This document shows positions 20,389 through 33,034 of a stretch of 64,000 nt of DNA, piece by piece. The notes under the pieces are model-generated. The model saw nothing but the letters and a program-made list of their open reading frames with translations. It had not been told where the DNA came from and ran no database searches. Location: positions 248,001 through 312,000 of the forward strand of contig NZ_JAKZFR010000001.1 in the NCBI RefSeq assembly GCF_022808935.1, read 5' to 3'. The DNA is from Geothrix sp. SG200 (GTDB lineage Bacteria > Acidobacteriota > Holophagae > Holophagales > Holophagaceae). The position numbers were made by a program, and so were the translations under genes. Every line of letters begins with the position of its first letter. Within the stretch, counting starts at the first letter, position 1.

Positions 20389-21531
20389 ATGGCCGCCCAG
20401 GGGCGTCATCTCTTCACATCCGAAAGCGTCACCGAAGGCCATCCCGACAAGATGGCGGACCAGATCTCCGACGCCGTGCTGGACGCGGCCCTCAAGGACG
20501 ATCCTCGCAGCCGCGTGGCCTGCGAGACACTCCTGACCACCGGGCTCGTGCTGGTGGCCGGCGAGATCACCACCGAGACCTACATCCCCGTCGCCGCGCT
20601 GGTGCGCGACGTGGTGAAGGACATCGGCTACGACCACCACATCAAGGGCTTCGACTACGCCACCTGCGCCGTGATGGTCACCATCGACCAGCAGAGCCCC
20701 GACATCGCCATGGGCGTGGACACCGGCGGCGCCGGCGACCAGGGCCTGATGTTCGGCTACGCCTGCCGGGAGACGCCGGAGCTGATGCCCGCGCCCGTGC
20801 ACTTCGCCCATTCGCTCACCCGGAAGCTGGCGGAGGTGCGCAAGAACGGCGAGCTGCCCTGGCTGCGCCCCGACGGCAAGTCCCAGGTGACCGTGGAGTA
20901 CGACGGGGACCAGGTCAAGCGCATCCACACCGTCGTCATCTCCACCCAGCACGACGAGCACATCACCCAGAACAGCATCCGCGACGCAGTGGTCCAGGAT
21001 GTCATCAAGGCTGCCCTGCCCCAGGACCTGCTGGACGCGCAGACCATCTTCCACGTGAACCCCACCGGCCGTTTCGTGGTGGGCGGGCCCATGGGCGACA
21101 CGGGCCTCACTGGGCGCAAGATCATCGTGGACACCTACGGCGGCAGCGGCCACCACGGCGGCGGCGCCTTCTCGGGCAAGGACCCCAGCAAGGTGGATCG
21201 CAGCGCGGCCTACATGGGCCGCTACATCGCCAAGAACATCGTGGCCGCCGGCCTGGCGGACCGCTGCGAGATCCAGCTGGCCTACGCCATCGGCGTGGCC
21301 GAGCCCGTCTCCATCGCCGTGGACACCTTCGGCACCGGCCAGGTGTCGGACGAGGCCATCGTCCGCGCCGTGCGCGAGGTCTTCAGCTGCACCCCCAAGG
21401 CCATGATCGAAGCCCTGGATCTCCGCAAGCCCATCTACCGGGCGACGTCCGCCTACGGCCACTTCGGCCGCCCGGAGTTCAGCTGGGAGAACACGGACAA
21501 GATCGAGGCGCTGCGGAAGGCGGCGAAATAG
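20389..21531 (+). CDS. metK: S-adenosylmethionine synthetase
   Basis: A 380-residue enzyme making SAM from methionine and ATP. Signatures in order: [16 protein letters not shown] near the N-terminus (methionine/ATP site), [12 protein letters not shown] (hexapeptide-1 region), and [20 protein letters not shown] (the family P-loop-like GGGAFSGKD motif). The start at ATG 20389 has AGGAG 6 nt upstream; a 35-codon upstream extension has no family similarity. It is monocistronic, with a terminator directly downstream, and lies inside an unusual inverted repeat at its 3' side. Confidence 0.97.
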   Translation: MAAQGRHLFTSESVTEGHPDKMADQISDAVLDAALKDDPRSRVACETLLTTGLVLVAGEITTETYIPVAALVRDVVKDIGYDHHIKGFDYATCAVMVTIDQQSPDIAMGVDTGGAGDQGLMFGYACRETPELMPAPVHFAHSLTRKLAEVRKNGELPWLRPDGKSQVTVEYDGDQVKRIHTVVISTQHDEHITQNSIRDAVVQDVIKAALPQDLLDAQTIFHVNPTGRFVVGGPMGDTGLTGRKIIVDTYGGSGHHGGGAFSGKDPSKVDRSAAYMGRYIAKNIVAAGLADRCEIQLAYAIGVAEPVSIAVDTFGTGQVSDEAIVRAVREVFSCTPKAMIEALDLRKPIYRATSAYGHFGRPEFSWENTDKIEALRKAAK

Positions 21532-21537
21532 GGTTCC

Positions 21538-21714
21538 AGTCCTCAGTCCTGAGCCTTCAGTCTTCAGTGAGAAAAGGATGCGGCCTCCTGGGCCGCATTC
21601 TTGTTTGCCTTTGGGCCCGTCGGCTGGGTCGGCGCCTAACTTAACCATCAATGCGCCGCTGGGCGGCGCATCAGGAATCATTTCCTGAAGACTGAAGGCT
21701 GAGGGCTGAGGGCT
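21538..21714. repeat. Inverted repeat pair built of 7-nt words, around the metK terminator
   Basis: Arms 21538-21567 and 21685-21714 are 30 nt each and match at 27 of 30 positions in inverted orientation. Each arm is a run of degenerate 7-nt words (TCAGTCC, TCAGTCC, TGAGCCT, TCAGTCT). Between them lie the metK terminator and a perfect 9-bp hairpin (21651-21671, ATGCGCCGC/GCGGCGCAT). The region sits between the convergent metK and GGDEF genes. Confidence 0.75.
21578..21612 (+). terminator. metK terminator
   Basis: 8-bp stem ATGCGGCC (21578-21585) / GGCCGCAT (21591-21598) followed by TCTTGTTTGCCTTT, 46 bp after the metK stop. Confidence 0.75.
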
Positions 21715-21719
21715 GGCGC

Positions 21720-22640
21720 CTACTCCGCCCGTTCCACCCGGTTTCTGCCGCCCTGCTTGGCGCGGTAGAGGGCCTCGTCGGCCAGCCTCAGCAGCTCCTC
21801 TGCCCCAGGCATCTCGGCCTGGCCGTCGCGGGAGGATACGCCGAGGCTGACGGTCTTCTGGATGGCGGTGCCGCCCAGGGTGTGAACCTGGTTGGCGATC
21901 TTCACCCGCAGGCCCTCGGCCACCTGGAAGGCCGCGGCGCCGTCGGTGTAGGGAAGCACCAGCGTGAGTTCCTCCCCCCCGTAGCGCGCGGCCAGGTCCG
22001 TGGCCCGGATGGACGCGTTCAGCAGGGCCCCGATGTTGCGCAGCACTAGGTCGCCCATGGCGTGGCCGTAGGTGTCGTTCACGTTCTTGAAGTGGTCGAT
22101 GTCGATCATCACGACGGAGATCGGCACCCTGGTGCGCCGGGCGCGCCGCACTTCCTCCTCCAGCCGGGAGTACAGGAGGCGCCGGTTCGCCAGGCCCGTG
22201 AGGGCGTCGGTGACGGACAGCCCTTCGAGGCGGGCATTCATCTCCCGGAGCTCGTCCTGGAGGCGCTTGAGCTTGGTGTGGATGCGGACCCTGGCCAGGA
22301 GCTCTTTCTCGTGGAAGGGCTTGGTGACGTAGTCGGAAGCTCCCCGAGCCAGGATCTCGGCCTTGCGGTCCAGGTCGTCCTCGGCGGTGAGCATGATCAC
22401 GGGGATCTGCTCCAGCTCCTTGCGGCTGGCCTTGAGGCCGAGGAACTTCAGGCCGTCGAAGCCCGGCATCACCAGGTCGCAGAGCACCAGGTCCGGGGGC
22501 GTCTCCATGATGGTCTTGAAGGCCGTGAGGCCGTCCGCGGCCTCCAGGAAGTGCGTGAAGCCTCCATCGCGCATGAGCACCGCCTTGATCTCGTTCCGGA
22601 TCATGGCGTTGTCGTCGACGATGAGGACGCGGGCGCTCAT
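21720..22640 (-). CDS. Response regulator with GGDEF domain (diguanylate cyclase)
   Basis: A 306-residue PleD/WspR-type protein. The receiver domain (1-120) has the acidic pair D9-D10, phospho-acceptor D55 and K107. A short helix leads to a GGDEF domain (about 140-305) with the active-site signature GGEEL (221-225) and an intact inhibitory I-site RATD (212-215). It should make cyclic di-GMP upon receiver phosphorylation and be product-inhibited. The start at ATG 22638-22640 overlaps the stop of the GH3 gene (ATGA), fixing both ends. It is the last gene of an HD-GYP / GH3 / GGDEF operon. Confidence 0.93.
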   Translation of the reverse strand: MSARVLIVDDNAMIRNEIKAVLMRDGGFTHFLEAADGLTAFKTIMETPPDLVLCDLVMPGFDGLKFLGLKASRKELEQIPVIMLTAEDDLDRKAEILARGASDYVTKPFHEKELLARVRIHTKLKRLQDELREMNARLEGLSVTDALTGLANRRLLYSRLEEEVRRARRTRVPISVVMIDIDHFKNVNDTYGHAMGDLVLRNIGALLNASIRATDLAARYGGEELTLVLPYTDGAAAFQVAEGLRVKIANQVHTLGGTAIQKTVSLGVSSRDGQAEMPGAEELLRLADEALYRAKQGGRNRVERAE

Positions 22641-23650
22641 CAGATCCTTTCGGCCGCGCTCCGGAGCCGCTTGAGCCAGCCGTCCCAGGCCGCGGCCCCG
22701 AAGGGCGGGGCGGGGGGCAGGTGGCGCCGCATGGCCCGGGCGGCTTGGACAGGGGCGGCCCACAGGGACTCGGGAAGGCGGTCCGCGGCCTCCGCGCAGG
22801 CGGCCCAGCCCTCGGGGCTCTGGCAGACCAGCAGCCACTGGTGGCCGGCCTCCAGCGACAAGCGCACCCGGTCGTCCCAGCTCCAGTCCGCGCAGCCGCC
22901 CATCTCCAGGTCGTCCGGGAGGAACCGCCCCTGGATGCCCCAGGGGTTGGCGGCCACGGAGCCGCGGTGCAGGCTGGCGGGCAGGGGGGTCGAGGCGGGG
23001 GTGCGGAGGTGGGCGACCATCACCAGCCGGTCCGCGTGGGCGAGGGGGAGGAAGGCCGCGGCGTTGCGATCCACCTGGGCGGCCTCCTCCAGGCCGGGCA
23101 GGCCCTTGTGGCTGTCCAGGATCGTGCCGCCCAGGCCGGGGAAGTGCTTCAGGCAGCCCCGGACACCGGTGGATTCCAGGCCGTGGAGGAAGGCCCCGGC
23201 GGCGGCGGCGACCTCGGAAGGCTCCCCGCTGGCGGCCCGGTCGCCGATGCCTGCGTCCGGGTGGCCGTCCCAGAGGTCCACCACGGGCGCGAAGTCCACG
23301 TTGAAGCCCAGCAGGCGGAGGCCCTCGCCCCAGAGGCGGCCCCAGGCCTCGCAGGCCTCTGCGCCGCCGCTGGTCCAGATCAGCCGCAAGGGCGGGGTGG
23401 CTCCCACCCAGGGGCGCAGGCGGCTCACGGGCCCGCCCTCCTGATCCAGGGCCACGGCCAGCGGCAGGTCCTGTCCGTAGCGGCCCTGGAGGCCATCGAT
23501 GAGGGCCCGGCAGCGGGCGGGGCCCGCCCCGGGGTCCGGGTCCAGGTTCCGTCCGAAGAGGATGATCCCCCCTGGGGCGAACGGAAGGTCCACCTCCGCG
23601 GTGTCGAGACCTCGGAAGCCGGTCCAGAGAAGCTGCTGCGGGCTGGTCAT
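22640..23650 (-). CDS. Glycoside hydrolase family 3, NagZ-like beta-N-acetylhexosaminidase
   Basis: A 336-residue GH3 enzyme. The signature KHFPGLGGTILDSH (about residues 168-181) carries the Asp-His pair used as acid/base in NagZ, and PDDLEMGG (about 244-251) holds the expected nucleophile Asp. LALDQEGG-type sequence near residue 68 (ALDQEGGPVSRLR) is also typical. NagZ removes GlcNAc from muropeptides in the cytoplasm, and no signal peptide is seen here. It is a little divergent, so another beta-hexosaminide substrate is possible. It is flanked on both sides by cyclic di-GMP genes in one operon. Confidence 0.88.
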   Translation of the reverse strand: MTSPQQLLWTGFRGLDTAEVDLPFAPGGIILFGRNLDPDPGAGPARCRALIDGLQGRYGQDLPLAVALDQEGGPVSRLRPWVGATPPLRLIWTSGGAEACEAWGRLWGEGLRLLGFNVDFAPVVDLWDGHPDAGIGDRAASGEPSEVAAAAGAFLHGLESTGVRGCLKHFPGLGGTILDSHKGLPGLEEAAQVDRNAAAFLPLAHADRLVMVAHLRTPASTPLPASLHRGSVAANPWGIQGRFLPDDLEMGGCADWSWDDRVRLSLEAGHQWLLVCQSPEGWAACAEAADRLPESLWAAPVQAARAMRRHLPPAPPFGAAAWDGWLKRLRSAAERI

Positions 23651-23694
23651 TCCCCCACCTTACCTTGAGGGTCGGCCTTGAGGGTCGGCGTCGG

Positions 23695-25131
23695 TCATGA
23701 GACGGCCGTTCTCCCCTGCACCATGGTGCGTTCGTAGATCCGGGCCCCGATGAAGATGCGCAGCGCCTCGGCATCCAGCAGGTTCGCCCTGGCCTCCTGG
23801 TCCAGGATCTCCAGGCTGCGCTCCAGGCTCACGGCGGCCTTGTAGGGGCGGTCGGCCGCGGTGAGGGCGTCGTATACGTCGGTCACGGCCATGAGCCGGC
23901 TCTGCACCGGGATATCCGGTGCCGTCAGGCGCCTCGGGTACCCGCGCCCGTTCAGGCGCTCGTGGTGGGCGTAGGCGATGTCGGGCACACCGGCCAGCTC
24001 GTTCGTCCATGGGATCTGGGTGAGAAAGCGGTAGGTGTGGGTGACATGGCTCTCGATCTCCTCCCGCTCCTCGGTGGAGAGGCTTCCCTTGGGGATCCGC
24101 AGCAGGTCCAGGTCGTCGGGTTCGAAGAGGACCCGGCGATCCCCGCTCCAGTGCTGGTAGGTGAGGTCCTCCAGCCGGTCCAGCTCCTGGGCCACTTCCT
24201 GGGGCAGCACCGTGGGCTCGTTGCTCCGCCGCACCAGGTCCATGATGCGCCGGGTCTCCTCCTCCTGGCGGCGGAGCAGGTCCTCGAGCTGGATCTCATC
24301 GAGGGTTTGCCCCTGGCCCCAGGCCTCGAGGACCCGATCCCGCAACGACTCGACGGAACGCTGGTGGAGGCGCTGATAGAGGCTCTCCAGGCGCTCGTGG
24401 GGCAGCTTCTTGGCCTTCACCAGCACCTGCTCGCGGACGCCGACCTTCCCGAAGTCGTGGAGCAGGCTGGCGTAGCGGAGCTCGCGGATCTGGACCGGCG
24501 TGAAGTGGACCTGGCCGTAGGGGCCGTTGGGCGTACCGTTCACGGCCTCCGCCAGGCCCACGGTGAGCTCGGCCACGCGGCTGGAGTGGCCGGAGGTGCT
24601 GGGATCGCGCGCCTCGATGGCGGTCACGGAGGCATTCACGAAGCCTTCGAAGAGCCGCTCGATGTCGTTCTTCAGGCCCAGGATCTCCTGGGTGCGGGCC
24701 TCCACCATGCGCTCGAGGTTCTGCTGGTACTCCTCGTTCTCCCGCAGCAGCCGGTAGTGCTCCAGGGCGCGCCCCAGGCTGGCTTCGATCTCCACCAGCT
24801 TGAAGGGCTTCTGGATGAAATCGTAGGCCCCGCGCTTGAGGGCCTGGATGGCCGATTCCGTGGTCGCGTAGCCCGTCATCAGGATGCCGAGGCTGCGCGG
24901 GTCCTCCTCGTGGATGGCCCGCAGCAGCTCCAGGCCCGACAGTCCGCCCGGCATGTTGAGGTCGGTGAAGATGACCGGGAAATGCTTCTGGCGGACCTGC
25001 TCCAGCGCCCGGGCGCCATCCTCGGCGCCGGTCGCGTCATAGCCGTGGTCCACCAGGGCCTCCACCAGGAGGTTCCGGAGATCGGCCTCGTCGTCCACGA
25101 TCAAGATGGGGATGGGAGGGGTGAGAGGCAC
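23695..25131 (-). CDS. Response regulator with HD-GYP domain (cyclic di-GMP phosphodiesterase)
   Basis: About 478 residues from GTG 25129-25131, chosen for GGAG 5 nt upstream; a TTG at 25170 is an alternative. Receiver domain 6-120 with phospho-acceptor D57, then a coiled-coil linker (about 130-160), then an HD-GYP domain with H225-D226, HHE 389-391 and GYP 397-399. HD-GYP enzymes hydrolyse cyclic di-GMP. The distance between the HD pair and the HHE motif is far longer than usual because of a helical insertion of about 100 residues (about 245-350). It is the first gene of the operon with the GH3 and GGDEF genes. Confidence 0.9.
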   Translation of the reverse strand: MPLTPPIPILIVDDEADLRNLLVEALVDHGYDATGAEDGARALEQVRQKHFPVIFTDLNMPGGLSGLELLRAIHEEDPRSLGILMTGYATTESAIQALKRGAYDFIQKPFKLVEIEASLGRALEHYRLLRENEEYQQNLERMVEARTQEILGLKNDIERLFEGFVNASVTAIEARDPSTSGHSSRVAELTVGLAEAVNGTPNGPYGQVHFTPVQIRELRYASLLHDFGKVGVREQVLVKAKKLPHERLESLYQRLHQRSVESLRDRVLEAWGQGQTLDEIQLEDLLRRQEEETRRIMDLVRRSNEPTVLPQEVAQELDRLEDLTYQHWSGDRRVLFEPDDLDLLRIPKGSLSTEEREEIESHVTHTYRFLTQIPWTNELAGVPDIAYAHHERLNGRGYPRRLTAPDIPVQSRLMAVTDVYDALTAADRPYKAAVSLERSLEILDQEARANLLDAEALRIFIGARIYERTMVQGRTAVS

Positions 25132-25265
25132 GCGGGCTCCGTGTACCTGGGCCTCATCGGGTGGGGCCAAGCCTGGGGCAAGTTTCGCACGGATGCGGCG
25201 TTTTCTGCCCGCATCTCCCCTGAACCCAAGCGCAGCGCGGGGTGAAGGCTGCCGGGCGAGGGCGC

Positions 25266-27839
25266 CTACTGGACGGCCTCGCCCTCCACCAGGAGCTGGC
25301 CGTCGCGGACTGAGAGCAGGGCCCGGCCGCCGGGCTGGAGCTGGCCCTGGAGGATGAGGCGGGACAGCGGGTTGACGACAGACTGCTGGATGAGCCGCTT
25401 GAGCGGGCGGGCGCCGTAGTGGGGGTCGAAGCCCTCCGTCGCCAGCCAGTCCAGCGCTTCTTCCGGCACCTCCAGGTCCAGCCGCTGCTCCTTCAGCAGC
25501 GCCTCCACGCGCCTGAGCTGGATGCGGGCCACGGCCTTCATGTCGGCCTGATCCAGGGACCGGAAGATCACCACCTCGTCCAGTCGGTTCAGGAACTCGG
25601 GCCGGAAGTGGCCGTGGAGGGCGGCCTTGACCGCCGCGTCGGCCTTGGTGGCGTCGCCGCCGGCGTCGAAGATGGCCTGGCTGCCCAGGTTGGTGGTCAT
25701 GAGCACCACCGTGTTGCGGAAGTTCACCGTGCGGCCCTGGCCGTCCGTGAGGCGGCCGTCCTCCAGCACCTGGAGGAAGAGGTCGAAGGTGCGCGGGTGG
25801 GCCTTCTCCATCTCATCGAGGAGGATCACCGCGTAGGGGCGGCGGCGGATGGCCTCCGTGAGGCGGCCCCCCTCCTCGTAGCCCACATAGCCCGGCGCCG
25901 CGCCGATGAGCCGGGTGGCGTCGGCCTCGTGGGTGAACTCGCTCATGTCGATGCGCACCAGGGCGTTCTCGTCGTCGAAGAGGAACTCCGCCAGGGCCCG
26001 GGCCACTTCCGTCTTGCCCACGCCCGTGGGGCCGAGGAAGAGAAAGCTGCCGATGGGCCGTTTGGGGTCGCCCAGGCCGGCGCGGTTCCGCCGCAGGGCG
26101 TCTGAGATGGCCGTCAAGGCGGGATCCTGGCCCACCACGCGCTCCTGGAGGCGGGCCTCCATCTTCAGGAGCTTCTCCACCTCGCCCTCGAGAATGCGGC
26201 TCACGGGGATGCCGGTCCAGCGGCTCACGATGGCGGCCACGTCGGGCTCGCCCACCTCCAGGCGCAGCATGGCGCTCTCCCGGGGCGAGCTGAGCGCGAT
26301 CTGCTTCTCCAGGGCCGGGATCTCGCCGTACTCGAGCCGCGAGGCCCGCTCGTACTCGCCCTTGGTCTTGGCCTGGTCCAGCTCGATGCGCAGGTCGTCC
26401 AGCTTCTTCTGCAGCGCGCGCGTGTCCTCGATGACCTTCTTCTCGTTCTCCCACTGGGCCCGGAGCTTGCTCAGCTCCTCGTTCAGCTCGGCCAGCTCCT
26501 TGTCCAGCTCGGCCAGCCGCGCGCGGCTGGCCGCATCCTTCTCCTTCGTCAGGGAGTGCCGCTCGAGCTGCAGCTGCATTTCGCGGCGCTCGCGGACATC
26601 GATTTCCGTGGGGCGGCTGTCGATCTGCATGCGCACGGCGCTGGCGGCCTCGTCCATGAGGTCCACGGCCTTGTCGGGCAGGAAGCGGTCGGAGATGTAG
26701 CGCTGGCTGAGGTGGGCGGCGGCCACCAGGGCCGCGTCCTGGATGCGCACGCCGTGGTGCAGCTCGTAGCGCTCCTTCAGGCCGCGCAGGATGGAGATGG
26801 CGTCCTCCACCGAGGGCTCGTCCACGAGCACCGGCTGGAAGCGGCGCTCCAGGGCGGCGTCCTTCTCGATGTGCTTGCGGTACTCGTCCAGGGTGGTGGC
26901 GCCGATGCAGCGCAGCTCGCCCCGGGCCAGGGCGGGCTTCAGCAGGTTGGCGGCGTCCATGCCGCCCGATACCGCCCCTGCGCCCACCAGCAGGTGCAGC
27001 TCGTCGATGAAGAGGACGATCTGGCCCTCGGCCTTCTCCACTTCCTCGATGACGCCCTTGAGGCGCTCCTCGAACTGGCCCCGGTACTGGGTGCCCGCCA
27101 CCAGCGAGCCCATGTCCAGGCCCATGACCCGCAGGCCCTTCAGGCTCTCGGGCACGTCGCGCTTGTGGATGCGCTGGGCCAGGCCCTCCACGATGGCGGT
27201 CTTGCCCACGCCGGGCTCTCCGATGAGCACGGGGTTGTTCTTGGTGCGCCGGGAGAGCACCTGCAGGACGCGGCGGATCTCCTCGTCGCGGCCGATGACC
27301 GGATCGAGCTTGCCGGCCTCGGCCAGGGCCGTGTAGTCCTTGGCGTACTTCTCCAGGCTGGCGAACTTCTCCTCGGCCTTTTCGTCCTCCACCCTCGAGC
27401 CCTTGCGGGTCTCGCGGATGGCGGCCTCCAGCGTCTTCCGGTCCAATCCGAAGCGCTCCAGCACCTTCTTGGCGTCCGTGTGGGCGTTGCTGAGGGCCAG
27501 CAGCAGGGCGTCCGTGGCCAGGAAGCGGTCGCCGAGCCCGCGGCCCGTGTCGCTGGCGACTTCGAGGAAGTGGCGGAAGGCGGGGCCCACCTGGGGTTCG
27601 GCGCCGCCCACGGCCCGAGGCAGCTTCGAAACGAGCTCTTCGGCGGCGGCGGTCAGCCCCTGGAGGGCCTCGGGCGCCAGCCCGGCCCGCTCGAGCAGCG
27701 GGCGCAGCCCGGCCTCGGGGGCCAGCAGGGCCAGGAGCAGGTGCTGGGGCACCATCTCCGGGTGCTGGTCCGCCACGGCCCGCTCTCGGGCGGCCACCAG
27801 GGCGTCGTTGGCTTTCTGGGTGAAGGGAAGGAGGGACAT
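25266..27839 (-). CDS. clpB: ATP-dependent disaggregase ClpB
   Basis: An 857-residue Hsp100 chaperone. An N-terminal double repeat (1-145), AAA-1 with Walker A GEPGVGKT (about 200-207), a long coiled-coil middle domain (about 400-520, typical of ClpB rather than ClpC), and AAA-2 with Walker A GPTGVGKT. ClpB dissolves protein aggregates together with DnaK. The start at ATG 27837-27839 has GAGGTGG upstream. The upstream leader is strikingly AT-rich. I saw no CIRCE element or clear sigma-32 promoter. Confidence 0.96.
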   Translation of the reverse strand: MSLLPFTQKANDALVAARERAVADQHPEMVPQHLLLALLAPEAGLRPLLERAGLAPEALQGLTAAAEELVSKLPRAVGGAEPQVGPAFRHFLEVASDTGRGLGDRFLATDALLLALSNAHTDAKKVLERFGLDRKTLEAAIRETRKGSRVEDEKAEEKFASLEKYAKDYTALAEAGKLDPVIGRDEEIRRVLQVLSRRTKNNPVLIGEPGVGKTAIVEGLAQRIHKRDVPESLKGLRVMGLDMGSLVAGTQYRGQFEERLKGVIEEVEKAEGQIVLFIDELHLLVGAGAVSGGMDAANLLKPALARGELRCIGATTLDEYRKHIEKDAALERRFQPVLVDEPSVEDAISILRGLKERYELHHGVRIQDAALVAAAHLSQRYISDRFLPDKAVDLMDEAASAVRMQIDSRPTEIDVRERREMQLQLERHSLTKEKDAASRARLAELDKELAELNEELSKLRAQWENEKKVIEDTRALQKKLDDLRIELDQAKTKGEYERASRLEYGEIPALEKQIALSSPRESAMLRLEVGEPDVAAIVSRWTGIPVSRILEGEVEKLLKMEARLQERVVGQDPALTAISDALRRNRAGLGDPKRPIGSFLFLGPTGVGKTEVARALAEFLFDDENALVRIDMSEFTHEADATRLIGAAPGYVGYEEGGRLTEAIRRRPYAVILLDEMEKAHPRTFDLFLQVLEDGRLTDGQGRTVNFRNTVVLMTTNLGSQAIFDAGGDATKADAAVKAALHGHFRPEFLNRLDEVVIFRSLDQADMKAVARIQLRRVEALLKEQRLDLEVPEEALDWLATEGFDPHYGARPLKRLIQQSVVNPLSRLILQGQLQPGGRALLSVRDGQLLVEGEAVQ

Positions 27840-28149
27840 GGACCACCTCGGGTTCCATGGTGATACAAATATGATCTGATTGCACTAAAATTTTCTTCCA
27901 AAAATCGTACGAACCTCTGAACCCCAGGGCACGACCTGAACGGCCCGGGTGGAGCCCACCCGCCTGTCCAGGCCCTGGCCGAACCCTCCCCCACGAACCT
28001 GCCGGTCGTCTCCGAACACCTGCCCGGGCCCCTCAGGGCGATCTCTGGCTGGCTCGCCCAGTATCGGCACTTCCGGGGGGCGCGCCGACGCCTGGAGGAT
28101 GGCCTGGACTGGTTCGCGGCGGAGGTGGCCCCTGAACGGGACCGCCGGA
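27840..28149. other. clpB upstream region with a possible orphan coding fragment
   Basis: 310 bp between clpB and the kinase gene. 27850-27912 is AT-rich against the GC-rich surroundings and probably carries the clpB promoter. From about 27917 to 28149 a plus-strand frame without a start codon has very high G+C at third positions and reads like protein (for example AISGWLAQYRHFRGARRRLE), then runs into the 3' end of the kinase gene. It may be a remnant of a lost gene. No complete gene is supported. Confidence 0.35.
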
Positions 28150-31164
<3,015 letters not shown>

Positions 31165-31356
31165 GGGCAGGTCCCAGGATTATCGACCCTCGGGCCCATG
31201 GTGTCTCAGAAAACCCGGCCTCCGCGCCGGTGGCACTGATCAAAGCCGCGCTGATGGTGGCTCCGGGGTGGAAGCCGGTCCGACCCCCGGCCGACCGGGC
31301 GGAGGCGGCGCCCTGGGACCGGATGCTTCCCACCGGCCTCGGCGTGAGGCGACGAC

Positions 31357-32448
31357 CTAGCCCGCCGCTTCCACGGCCAGGGCCAGGCTGGCGGTGAGGC
31401 CGGGAGATTCGATGCCGAACAGGTTCACCAGGCCGGGAATCCCGTGGATGTCCTCCCGCTGGATGACGAAGTCGGGAGCGGGCTCGCCCGGGCCGTGGAG
31501 CTTGGGCCGCATGCCCGCGTAGGCGGGCTGGAGGGCGCCGTCGGAGAGGCCCGGCCAGTACTTTCGGACCTCGGCATAGAAGCCGTCCGCCCGGCGGATG
31601 TCGACGTCGTAGTTCTCGCGTTCCACCCACTCCATGTCGGGCCCGAAGCGGGCCTGCCCGGCCAGGTCCAGCGTGAGGTGCACGCCCAGGTGGCTGCCAT
31701 CGGGCACGGGATAGACCAGCCGCGAGAAGGGTGCGGCGCCGGAGAGGGAGAAGTAGCTGCCCTTCGAGAGGTGCAGGGGCGGCACACTGCCTGGGCGGAT
31801 GCCCGCGAAGCCGCTCGCCACGGCTTGGGCGCCCAGGCCGGCGCAGTTGAAGACGCGCGCCGCGATGAGGCTCATGGGCTCGGCTCCGCCCACCTCCACC
31901 CGCAGGCCTTCCGGCGTGTCCAGGCCGCCGAGGACGGGGCTCTTCAGCACGACGGTCGCGCCCGCGGCTTCTGCGTCCACCCGCAGAGCCCGCATGAGGC
32001 CGTGGCTGTCCACGATGCCCGTGCTGGGGGAGAGCAGGGCCGCGGCGCAGCGGAGACGCGGCTCCAGGCTGCGGGCCTCATCGGCCTCCAGCCATTGGAG
32101 GTCCAGGACCCCATTGGCCTCGGCCTTGGCCCGGAGCCCCCGCAGGGCGTCCACCTGGCCAGGCTCCGTGGCGACGATGAGCTTGCCGCAGCGGCGGTGC
32201 TCGACGCCGCGGGCGGCGCAGTAGGCGTAGAGGGCCCGGTTCCCGGCCACGCAGAGGCGGGCCTTGAGGGAATCCGTCGGGTAGTAGATCCCCGCGTGGA
32301 TGACCTCGCTGTTGCGCGAGCTGATGCCGGTGCCGACGCGATCCTCAGCCTCCAGCAGCACCACCTCGCGGCCCCGGAGGGCCAGCTCGCGCGCCAGGGC
32401 CAGCCCCACGACCCCCGCGCCGATGACGATGCAGTCCACCCGTTCCAT
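31357..32448 (-). CDS. FAD-dependent oxidoreductase, L-2-hydroxyglutarate oxidase-like
   Basis: A 363-residue DAO-superfamily protein. The N-terminal dinucleotide motif is [18 protein letters not shown] (about residues 8-25), with the acidic end of the fold at E34. [15 protein letters not shown] (about 43-57), HLSKGSYF and the C-terminal [12 protein letters not shown] segment match LhgO/L2HGDH proteins, which oxidise L-2-hydroxyglutarate to 2-oxoglutarate. Length is slightly below the E. coli enzyme. It is monocistronic and divergent from the GxxExxY gene. Confidence 0.88.
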   Translation of the reverse strand: MERVDCIVIGAGVVGLALARELALRGREVVLLEAEDRVGTGISSRNSEVIHAGIYYPTDSLKARLCVAGNRALYAYCAARGVEHRRCGKLIVATEPGQVDALRGLRAKAEANGVLDLQWLEADEARSLEPRLRCAAALLSPSTGIVDSHGLMRALRVDAEAAGATVVLKSPVLGGLDTPEGLRVEVGGAEPMSLIAARVFNCAGLGAQAVASGFAGIRPGSVPPLHLSKGSYFSLSGAAPFSRLVYPVPDGSHLGVHLTLDLAGQARFGPDMEWVERENYDVDIRRADGFYAEVRKYWPGLSDGALQPAYAGMRPKLHGPGEPAPDFVIQREDIHGIPGLVNLFGIESPGLTASLALAVEAAG

Positions 32449-32512
32449 GGCCCCATCATCGCGGCAACCCGGCGGCTGTGGGAAGATCGGGGTTTCGTCA
32501 CAGCACGAGCGT

Positions 32513-33001
32513 ATGGAATTTCAGGTGAAAGGAATCGGGGAAGAAGCTGAGGGGAGCGGAGTGGTGGAGGAGAGCGGAGGATTGGAGCAGGAGCGTTTGA
32601 CGGAGGCGATCCTAGGCTGTGCTATCAAAGGTCAGCGAACTTTGGGTCCAGGCTTGCTCGAAAGCGCTTATGAGGCTTGCTTGGCCTACGAACTCGAGAA
32701 GGCTGGGCTCAAGGTCGAACGCCAGGTTCCCCTCGGCATTCACTACGAAAACCTGGAGATTCCCGTGGCCTACCGGATGGACCTGCTGGTCGAGGGCGAG
32801 ATCGTGCTGGAATTGAAGACCGTGGAGCACCTCACGGATTTCCACGAGGCTCAGTTGCTGACCTATCTGCGTTGCGCCTCCAAACGGCTTGCATTCCTCC
32901 TCAACTTCTGGCGCTGGCCCATGAAGGACGGCGGCATCAAGCGCATGCTGAACCCCAGGGTTCCTCCGCTTTCCTCCGCCCCTCCGCTTCCCTCCGCTTA
33001 A
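32513..33001 (+). CDS. GxxExxY family protein (PD-(D/E)XK-like)
   Basis: 162 residues from ATG 32513. The name-giving motif is [11 protein letters not shown]. The fold's catalytic-type residues appear as D in YRMDLLVEG and E-x-K in LELKTVEH, matching a PD-(D/E)XK nuclease-like core. The biochemical role of the family is not known. A TTG at 32597, with AGGAG just upstream, starts exactly where the conserved domain begins and may be the real start. The first 28 codons and the last 13 codons lie within the two arms of an inverted repeat, so both protein tails are repeat-encoded (the C-terminal [12 protein letters not shown]). Confidence 0.82.
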   Translation: MEFQVKGIGEEAEGSGVVEESGGLEQERLTEAILGCAIKGQRTLGPGLLESAYEACLAYELEKAGLKVERQVPLGIHYENLEIPVAYRMDLLVEGEIVLELKTVEHLTDFHEAQLLTYLRCASKRLAFLLNFWRWPMKDGGIKRMLNPRVPPLSSAPPLPSA

Positions 33002-33013
33002 TTCATTCCTTTT
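32528..33013. repeat. Inverted repeat arms framing the GxxExxY gene
   Basis: Core arms 32544-32581 and 32962-32999 (38 nt each) match at 33 of 38 positions in inverted orientation. Similarity continues outward to an AAAGGAAT block (32528-32535) mirrored by ATTCCTTT (33006-33013). Each arm consists of degenerate repeats of CCTCCGC every 8-10 nt. The gene's stop codon lies at the outer edge of the right core arm. Confidence 0.8.
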
Positions 33014-33034
33014 TTCCTACAGGTCAGGAAGCCC

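Noticed and set aside
27840..27920. CIRCE element or sigma-32 promoter upstream of clpB
   Set aside because: The region is AT-rich, but no TTAGCACTC-N9-GAGTGCTAA or CTTGAA...CCCCAT arrangement was found.
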